Under the pieces are notes generated by a model. The model saw only the letters and a program-made list of their open reading frames with translations. It did not search any database and was not told where the DNA came from. Below are positions 62,101 to 64,000 of a DNA stretch of 64,000 nucleotides, one piece after another. The stretch spans positions 88,257-152,256 of the forward strand of contig CACSIO010000056.1 of assembly GCA_902705865.1 (NCBI GenBank), written 5' to 3'. Each line of letters opens with the position of its first letter. The stretch's first letter is position 1. Both the position numbers and the translations under genes were made by a program. Source of the DNA: BD1-7 clade bacterium (GTDB taxonomy: Bacteria > Pseudomonadota > Gammaproteobacteria > Pseudomonadales > DT-91).

Positions 62101-64000
62101 TACTTACCCAGCAACACACCAAATGCTGCGAGAAGTGTCATGTACAAGGTGGTTGATTGTTGATCTGATAATGCGCGAATGCCGCGGGCAGTTTCAGCCG
62201 GAATATCAAAACGCAGTTGTGCACCGCGGTTATCCAAGGTTGCCGGGCGTGAATAGTCGATCGGCAATTCGAGGGTTTCAGTGCCGGCGAGAGCGTCTTT
62301 CCAATAGCTAACCTGTGTGTCCAGTACTTCGCCTTTGAGCCAGTCACGTTGCCAGATGGCATAGTCGGCGTATTGAACGGATAACGCCGGTAACGCGTGT
62401 GGCAGTTGCAGTTTGTCGCTGGTATACAAGGCAAACAAATCGCGGATCAATATCTCCATCGACCAGCCATCGCTGATGATATGGTGCATATTCATCAGCA
62501 GCACCCAGTCGCCGGACGCCTGTTGTTGAATCAATTCAGCTTTGAATAGGGGGCCGTTGGCCAAATCAAAGGGTGCTGTTGCAAACTCGCTAGCGCGTAG
62601 TAGCAATTCCTGGTCGTCTTCTTCAACTATGTAAGCGGGGCATGTGAATGTCTCTGCGGGATCAATTTCTTGCCAGGCATCGCCTTTTTCGCTGACGACA
62701 CGAGTGCGCAGAGATTCGTGGCGTTGAACCAGCTCGGCAAAGGCCTTTTGCAATGCCGGAATATCAATACTGCCACGTAAACGCAGTGCAAACGGCATGT
62801 TATAAACGGCCGTGCCGGGCATCAACTGGTCGATAAACCACATGCGCTGTTGTGCATATGAAAGTGGAATTTGGGTAGTGCGAATCTGTGAGACCAGCTT
62901 CGGTAGACGATTCTTCAGGCCTTGTTGCTGCCCTTCAATAATCTGAACGTGTAAAGCCAATTCGGCAATAGTCGGGTTATCAAAGAGATCCCGTAATACG
63001 AGATCGACGTCCAAGGATTCACGCAAACGCGCGATTGTTCGTGTCGCCAGTAATGAGTGGCCGCCGATATCAAAAAAGTTATCGTGTATGCCAACTTGAT
63101 CGAGTTCCAGCACTTGCTGCCAGACATCGGCCATTGCTGCTTCTTGATCGTTGCGAGGGGCAACATATTCGCTGCTGCTTAGCTGTAATTCAGGTATCGG
63201 CAGAGCTTTTTTATCAAGCTTGCCATTGGCCGTTTGCGGTAATGCATCCATCACCATAAAAGCTTGCGGCAACATGAACTTCGGTAGATTTTCCGCCAGA
63301 GTTTCTTTGACCTGTTGCAGGTATTGCTGATGATCTTCAACCGCCGTTTGGCTAACGATATAGGCTGCCAGATACGTGTCGCCGGTATCTTTACGGGCAA
63401 TAACAATAGCGTCACGGATGCCATTCAGTGCGTTGAGCTGATGGGTGATTTCGTCGAGCTCGATGCGGAATCCACGCAATTTGATTTGATCATCTGCGCG
63501 GCCGAGAATCTCTAGCTGCCCGTTGGCGTTCCAGCGGCAAATGTCGCCGGTACGGTAAAGCCATTCGCTGGTATCACCGCTGTGTTGGCGTTTAAATGGG
63601 TTGCTGATAAAACTGCTGGCGGTTTGTTCGGGTTTATTCAAATAACCCCGTGCCAGCCCGATGCCACTGGTGCACAACTCGCCAGCGACACCGGGAGCTA
63701 CTAACTGATTGTTTTCATCCAGCACATAGCAAAAGGTGTTTGTGATGGGTTGGCCTAACGGTATACCTGCGCCGTCAAGATCGTTTGCTGCGATGGGGTG
63801 ATAGGTAGTAACAACGGAGTTTTCAGTCGGACCGTAAGCATTGATGATTTGTGCCGGGGGCTGTTGCGATTCCATTACCGCACGAATTTTGACCGGGTCT
63901 GGCGCTTCGCCACCAACAATGAGTTGTTCAAAACTGCCAAACATCGCCGCGTTTTCGCTGGCCATAACATTGAACAGAGCAACCGTTAGCAGGGCGATAT
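46398..64000 (-). CDS. Giant non-ribosomal peptide synthetase, C-terminal part; open at window end
   Basis: At least 5,866 residues; the frame is still open at base 64000, inside an adenylation domain, so the start lies beyond the window. Residue numbers here count from the first in-window Met (63965). Order: A1 (partial)-T1-C2-A2-T2-C3-C'3-A3-T3-C4-A4-T4-C5-C'5-A5-T5-TE. Carrier Ser residues: 304, 1423, 2908, 4022, 5547; thioesterase Ser 5675 in GHSFGG. Ten-residue pocket codes read against EntF: A2 = DVWHFSLIDK (serine); A3, A4 and A5 all = DLKNLGMDIK (not assigned); A1 gives only the last six, IGAVVK, suggesting a hydrophobic residue. No epimerisation domain is visible. Product: a peptide of five or more residues ending hydrophobic?-Ser-Y-Y-Y, released by hydrolysis or cyclisation. 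Confidence 0.97.
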   Translation of the reverse strand, partial: IALLTVALFNVMASENAAMFGSFEQLIVGGEAPDPVKIRAVMESQQPPAQIINAYGPTENSVVTTYHPIAANDLDGAGIPLGQPITNTFCYVLDENNQLVAPGVAGELCTSGIGLARGYLNKPEQTASSFISNPFKRQHSGDTSEWLYRTGDICRWNANGQLEILGRADDQIKLRGFRIELDEITHQLNALNGIRDAIVIARKDTGDTYLAAYIVSQTAVEDHQQYLQQVKETLAENLPKFMLPQAFMVMDALPQTANGKLDKKALPIPELQLSSSEYVAPRNDQEAAMADVWQQVLELDQVGIHDNFFDIGGHSLLATRTIARLRESLDVDLVLRDLFDNPTIAELALHVQIIEGQQQGLKNRLPKLVSQIRTTQIPLSYAQQRMWFIDQLMPGTAVYNMPFALRLRGSIDIPALQKAFAELVQRHESLRTRVVSEKGDAWQEIDPAETFTCPAYIVEEDDQELLLRASEFATAPFDLANGPLFKAELIQQQASGDWVLLMNMHHIISDGWSMEILIRDLFALYTSDKLQLPHALPALSVQYADYAIWQRDWLKGEVLDTQVSYWKDALAGTETLELPIDYSRPATLDNRGAQLRFDIPAETARGIRALSDQQSTTLYMTLLAAFGVLLGKYANQQDVAIGSPMAGRSAADLENMIGLFVNTLVMRVDWENTDSFANLLTQVKNTTLGAYQHQDIAFEQLVDELGVPRSLSQTPLFQVMLILQTAAEASNIDKLSGQFDGIEVEALTDTNSHTTAKFDITLNVIDLTQGATGKNNSVNTGGLSATIEYRTSLFKRETIQRLADHFVGLLEAIVAAPEQPIGKLALISDDEKARQLDWQNGINATAKSYPSFDALHQIIEQQALQTPDAIAVASANASTNTSDNLSDNSADKDTLTYGQLNQQANQLAHHLINLGLQPNQPVGVCLYRSPRMSIALLAILKAGGAYVPFDPDFPIDRLSFMAEDTGIRILISDASVAPAQQLGVADTIWMDDLASMVHGQPLDNPTIAFGPDALFNIIYTSGSTGNPKGVMVPHQGIINRLQWMQEAYPIDANDRILQKTPYSFDVSVWELFWPLMQGATLVFAKPDGHKDPIYLRNTIESNNITVLHFVPSMLGVFLQTEKIETLASIRQVFCSGEALQLEHGRRFYTCLPHARLDNLYGPTEASIDVSWYACVADETRRSIPIGKPIANTQLHILDDNLNLVPQGIAGELYIGGKGLALGYLNRDDLTASTFIDNPFKAISHPSEKLYKTGDVARLLDDGNIEYLGRTDHQIKIRGLRIELGEIESRLQNLAGIDEAIVTAQSPDGSQENLQLVGYYLAENAANSPSNSITEAPTHETIDSTTIKHSLSQELPEYMVPTHLIRLDAWPLSANGKINRKVLPAPDWQSSSASYVAAVTPAQQQLVTIWASLLPNIAPENLGINDNFFELGGHSLLATRVVADIAHAFDLEISVRTIFEAPTIAQLAAVLEQSERLPSALPPVTAVMRDQPLPLSFNQQRLWFIYKLAPEAASYNMPMALRLDGTLNVDALQQAFEQLIQRHEIFRTRIVEEGDNLSLAISETIDLPFAVETIETTETVNSPADEENNQQQLIRREAGQPFDLTSAPLLRVKLYRYSDQQNLLLITLHHIIADAASLEVFVRELSALYLAADSGTHAALPPLAYQYADYAWWQQHVLAGDNLDRQMQYWQQQLTGAPTQLQLPTDKPRPAQQTQNGHSLTFSLQPELVSQIREFALTQGLTPFMVLLGAQQLLLGRISRQDDVCIGVPVAGRHHKGTESLIGFFVNAMAIRNGFSDNPDVVDFYARVKDQVLGAFAHQDAPIEQVIEQLNLPRNTAFNPLVQVGFNYFTQSAAVSSLDTGNLTISSIEQPVMDAKYDMIWSFQDDQNQLQATIEFNTDLFEQDTIKALYEGFCGLVSNMLTHTGTPVKKLPLISQSALRTAAQQRYAHVEQVLPLTPMQQALTIDTLLDETNRRNYLGWVHHTGQQIDAEKLQGAINQMVTEIPILRARMVQFDHRFAEPGYQVILSPEQAGITLESIDLSHLSEADLIHHCRDKVFAPYQMADAPLVRFALINKADGSHAILTAGHHAAVDGISVQNLTERYIALYEADSATSIENLPKPQYADFVLQNYDRCDSLATYQHWQSVASKAEALNGQRQPGKNGLVSQTFDDSSAHFDAISAFCRENRTTPAIYIKALYALTLQSYCLAENDFYFTEVLMGRPKGHLSEVGCYFETQPVYVDHDALAGKEEFTRVIRHLANLRKQNRVSEGVSNALQAQLFEQGNTPFLFNFYTLTTHLSINDIDAPLTFVQPVMDNAVNFVAMVVDDHLRFDFSFPASEFNGDDFVQRLLHLSQQLLAGTQPLSALTLQLPEEILPSKSTVAPTYPYASVVDWIQAQVEITPNRVATRDAQQSLTYTELNQQANHLAQHLIDQYHVSPGQRIAICHSATTPFMVALLATLKTGACYIPVDVNYPAGRIEHILSDSDAVLTLTESDVVDKISGTYLALDQWQCPTTSIDNPNVVIDLDDPLYVIYTSGSTGLPKGAQLKQRGELNLIEWYNREFAIAATDKVLIISATGFDLTQKNLLAPLCAGAEIVFPQVGGYDPAQILQTITEHNISLINCAPSAFYPLAENHHDYAQLNTLRLVLFGGEPIRMPALLPWLQSTGCQAELVNMYGPTECTDIASYYRILEPGNYEHTAVPIGTANANVQLHLLDSANRLLPHGFAGELTITGEGVGDGYIGHASDKNSAFIDHPLLGRAYKTGDIVRHNTDGNFVFLNRKDHQVKLRGLRIELAEIEFALKQLTHVDDALVQVIDDRLVAHVMTGNGEVPDNWRSSLANQLTDYMVPQSIAAVSQWPLTANGKIDRKALPEIGTTDAQEQVAPRNTIEVELLAIWQDVLGTQAIGVYDNFFDLGGHSLLAARAVSRIRDHFGKELALREVFFSPTIAAIAEMLASDSSSYSALPAIEPVDREPFQNHFPLSFAQQRLWLLEQIQAPSSMYNMPFALQLNGSVDSALLENGLKHLVARHESLRTHIVEKDGIAWQSLLPADAFTLDIEQLDIAANTSADQYVARWLQTPFKLGKEPLFRACLLKRSSDNAVLMLNMHHIITDGLSGNILLAELAQILTALASNDDTSINLPSLKAQYIDYSLWQQQVLTEDVIEQQLGYWRKQLANPPVLDLPMDAPRLAGQSIAGKQLEFSVSSATTQRLQQLAQQHQATLTMLMLGAYGVLLHRYSGQDDITIGMPSANRPQAALEGIIGFFVNTLVIRNRFESDTTVSDLIASVKSTLGDSLKHQDIPFERLLDALDVPRDLSHSPMFQAFFSLQSADAMSDMAADESLRIGGTDISAYQLSTGQSDDNPSDITTAAKFEISLSLLEKSGQLTGTLEYRTALFKPETMVRFAHHFVLLLDAIAGSEPTQPINQLAFIDADEADQQLSREAATVVDHQQHIVALFEQQAAATPEAIAASSPVKGDQLTYAALNDKANRLAHYLLSGFDSEFSEKAEQPSDKPIQAGDRIAILQQPGTDFIVAVLATLKLGCSYLPLDPNHPDERLQFILDDADVKAVLTHKSLGQRVVQTAAAKPETATTPTAIIELDQLTDALAAQPHHNPGIIITEDTPAYVIYTSGSTGNPKGVEVVHRGETNLIHWYTRTFAFNASDKVLIASATGFDLTQKNFFAPLISGGELVFADTGFFDADKLVEQIHQHGITRVNCAPSVLYALLDNAHNKDTAFPFHTLSSLKTILLGGEPVRLDKVRPWLEATTFKTELVNMYGPTEATDIASIYRVRSADDLNVSVLPIGSAIDNVSLYILDPALNLLPAGVAGELYIGGMGVSNGYLNRPQLNTESFIANPFGDGKLYKTGDLVRYTDAECHNIQYIGRTDHQVKIRGLRIELGEIETRLLALPEIAEALVMSVTHPQTGEDHLCAWVVAADNQPLSTDHCRQALHGQLPDYMVPGFWHVLSQFPLNANGKIDRKALPQPDFYTTRQHNLVEPRTADETTVLGIWQRVLGIDEISVDDEFFSIGGHSLKAAEVVGQLRKRFNIDLALRDLFEATTIVDQALLVARKQQSGVTIPAITKVDRTGVLPLSYAQQRLWFLAQMAPTSPAYNMPSAFRIRGKLNIQALEQALQTIVSRHESLRTAFVAIDGEPQLSILAADAYSFTLNRQSIDEAAMSVFVQQDALQAFDLTQGCLLRATLLELTGQTDTYVLALNMHHIISDGWSVQVLMRELGQLYMSFNQGLGDLLPALELQYTDYAAWQRNWLQGDVLDTQISFWRNALTGAPTLMQLPLDKPRPEVQSFNGALIKRDIPASVAQPLRKLSQQQGVTLFITCLSAYQLLLHKYTQQDDICVGIPLAGRSMDEVTPMIGFFINALIIRTDFSANLSIEELLAQVKGTTLAAFAHEHVPIEMLLGELNIDRNLSYTPIAQCAFNMMSTSDAALPDGINDLLGDIELSLVEADNTVAKFDLQMNLLDTQSDLTLSMEYNVDIFEAATVEKLVDHYLTLLSVFAEQLQPHELKPEQEQKPQRLHEIQLQTPTLPEGYIKTLPLTAMQRDIYLATLANPQTLENSLGYAFNFPVVIDEKRWQQALSDVAAQYDALNADLLEGKQAWDDIAILGIRKQKPIDFSVLDWQHDPAMDSDISLQARLHNLVMKPYNLREDAGVSYRLIKIAPGHYWFTLASHHLFMDGFAAVNHFTQVCARYEELVKHSDRVTPLVLDDHLEFYCHTNRQQFDTPETLHFWQQQLKDCVGLQAPSAAAKDLGEIRLLSQTMDDDHSRAVKKYCRQMGITPALYFKCLYAVLVQQYTRADGDFVITEFNAGREKLHRDTIGCFYHTQPYCVRAESLKGSLQQLFNQAKAEQKQSRQHLQLSNLRLRQMLPDSSVYFSYNYLMMPHHVEMLGETFHCQRYTPNAQSMVDFRVQADGDKLSLWLAFNTADFDDLCLLERVKSLSNQLINQAGVSLENTRELDLTLAKETGPVRGSLDIAAATLPVHQLIDLCSRHNAPRIAVACGEKQMTYGELEEQSNRIANVLIANGVNKGDRVGILLSRRVELLPTLLGAIKSGACYIPMDTAYPQDRLNYILEDADASVVLTENSQIDKLSPSSTAVVLDIDALPASANTSNPNVSITADDAIYMIYTSGSTGLPKGAQVYHRGESNLIDWYTREYRLTHDDAVLVTSATGFDLTQKNYFALLTTGGKVVLPDTDHFDANRIIEQVAQHSITLINCAPSAFYPLLEDTAATNGISTLAQHLRLVLFGGEPIQFKRLRSWIQRPAFHADIVNMYGPTECTDIATAYTLNAATARQWVEQQLNSDTDDNLQIPLGDASQGVHLYVLNEQNQPMPEGLAGELCISGLSVGAGYWNKPDLTANAFFDNPFSISEHDQSLYRTGDLVKQIRDDNGDVQLMYIGRKDFQVKLRGLRIELGEIEQALLNINQIDDCRVLVEDDQLLAFAITAGIDAPAPDYWREALAGKLPEYMIPRALISLDAWPLTPNGKVDRVALLALERPGQDVTFVAARNDLEQDLTTLWQEVLGVGEVGVHENFFESGGDSLKAVRLMARIELRFEVKLPVASLFGAQTIAQLAHVIDNQVSEWSPIVPIQPQGSKTPIFAVHALGAMVMSYEPLARALGKDQPFYGIQAYGFEDEQTPFTDIHEMVNFYVEAIKKQQPEGPYQLIGHSFGGLIAIEIAHKLRAGGDEIRYLGLLDTHMPIRYMNIPLDDAYILKTFAEHNFGVVDIPLKALRVMKPDDMIKRVTERFNGVVSEEFIRRAIAVIRGFQRMMMNYKPRQIALAIDLYRPEIRDQTLAHKMRKLIRRDKADYLGWEKITADIELIEVGGDHFSMLASDHVDELVTALKERL
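47210..51740 (-). other. NRPS module 5: tandem C5-C'5, A5, T5
   Basis: C5 (about 51740-50420) has LSYAQQRLWFL and HHIISDGWS. C'5 (about 50350-49050) begins LPLTAMQRDIYLATL and keeps HHLFMDG. A5 (about 49010-47460) repeats ATGFDLTQKN, INCAPSAF, LVLFGGEP and MYGPTECTDIA. T5 is ENFFESGGDSLKAVR with Asp before the carrier Ser (47325-47327), unlike the GGHS of the other four. Confidence 0.88.
51790..55080 (-). other. NRPS module 4: C4-A4-T4
   Basis: C4 has LSFAQQRLWLL and HHIITDGLS. A4 (about 53640-52030) shares ATGFDLTQKN, VNCAPSVL, ILLGGEP and MYGPTEATDIA with A3 and A5. T4 is DEFFSIGGHSLKAAE, Ser at 51900-51902. This module has a single C domain although its pocket code equals those of the two tandem-C modules. 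Confidence 0.88.
55130..59545 (-). other. NRPS module 3: tandem C3-C'3, A3, T3
   Basis: C3 (about 59545-58200) has LSFNQQRLWF but its catalytic motif reads HHIIADA (residues 1617-1623), with Ala for the usual Gly. C'3 (about 58170-56880) is a second, divergent condensation-like domain starting LPLTPMQQALTIDTLL with intact HHAAVDG. A3 has ATGFDLTQKN, INCAPSAF, LVLFGGEP and MYGPTECTDIA. T3 Ser is at 55242-55244. There is no carrier between the two C domains. Confidence 0.88.
59600..62880 (-). other. NRPS module 2: C2-A2(Ser)-T2
   Basis: C2 has LSYAQQRMWF and HHIISDGWS. A2 carries FDVSVWELFWPLMQGA, HFVPSML, QVFCSGEAL and LYGPTEASIDVSWY, nearly the serine pocket of EntF (code DVWHFSLIDK against DVWHFSLVDK). 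T2 is DNFFELGGHSLLATR with Ser at 59697-59699. Serine incorporation is the most secure substrate call in this enzyme. Confidence 0.88.
62930..64000 (-). other. NRPS module 1 (partial): A1-T1
   Basis: The A domain is visible from about motif A4/A5 (YGPTENSVVTTYH) through A8 (YRTGD..RADDQIKLRGFRIEL) and A10 (NGKLDKKALP). Carrier motif DNFFDIGGHSLLATR with Ser at 63054-63056. The upstream part, including any loading or condensation domain, is outside the window. Confidence 0.9.

Overview
The window looks like chromosomal DNA of a free-living, probably marine, Gammaproteobacterium of moderate GC. The protein families point that way: Hmp, NorR and NnrS, an AmiD lipoprotein, TrkH, a Rof homologue, a bacterial wax ester synthase (WS/DGAT) and a very large NRPS. 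No genus is claimed. No rRNA, tRNA, CRISPR array, transposase or integrase was seen.

Layout. 1-4.2 kb is a nitric oxide module: flavohemoglobin (5' end outside the window), the NO sensor NorR, and divergent nnrS with three NorR-type sites and a -24/-12 promoter between them. 4.2-5.4 kb is an AraJ-like MFS exporter. 5.7-13.6 kb is one tightly overlapping efflux operon (outer membrane factor, adaptor, RND pump, response regulator, sensor kinase). 13.9-19.4 kb holds an F420-type LLM oxidoreductase, an AmiD-like amidase, a wax ester synthase with a long Lys/Ala-rich tail, and a periplasmic cytochrome c. 19.6-22.6 kb holds a hemerythrin protein and the DUF2878/chalcone-isomerase-like/DUF3833 operon. 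22.7-24.6 kb holds an orphan gene and a RES/Xre toxin-antitoxin pair. 25.0-28.7 kb is an SRPBCC-P450-LLM-TetR cluster behind two matching palindromes that bracket a promoter. 28.9-32.4 kb holds a globin and minus-strand small genes, including a CHAP-like amidase. 32.4-46.3 kb is a mixed stretch: TetR, an MMPL transporter, ArsH, DUF2804, an HExxH protein, two related lipoproteins, Rof, LysR, SnoaL-like, TrkH, DUF1223 and a glutaredoxin-like protein.

The last 17.6 kb (46.4 kb to the window end, minus strand) is the C-terminal 5,866 or so residues of one giant NRPS, open at the window edge. Visible order: (A)-T / C-A-T / C-C'-A-T / C-A-T / C-C'-A-T-TE. The second visible A domain reads as serine. 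The last three A domains share one ten-residue pocket code that I cannot assign. Two of those three modules carry an extra, divergent condensation-like domain (C') directly before the A domain.

Common threads: NO and oxygen chemistry (Hmp, NorR, NnrS, hemerythrin, globin, with FNR/Dnr-like boxes at three loci), lipid storage and oxidation (WS/DGAT, P450, LLM, SRPBCC), and peptide natural product synthesis. The strongest candidates for something new are the tandem C-C' NRPS, the WS/DGAT with a histone-like tail, and the regulatory layout of the P450 cluster.
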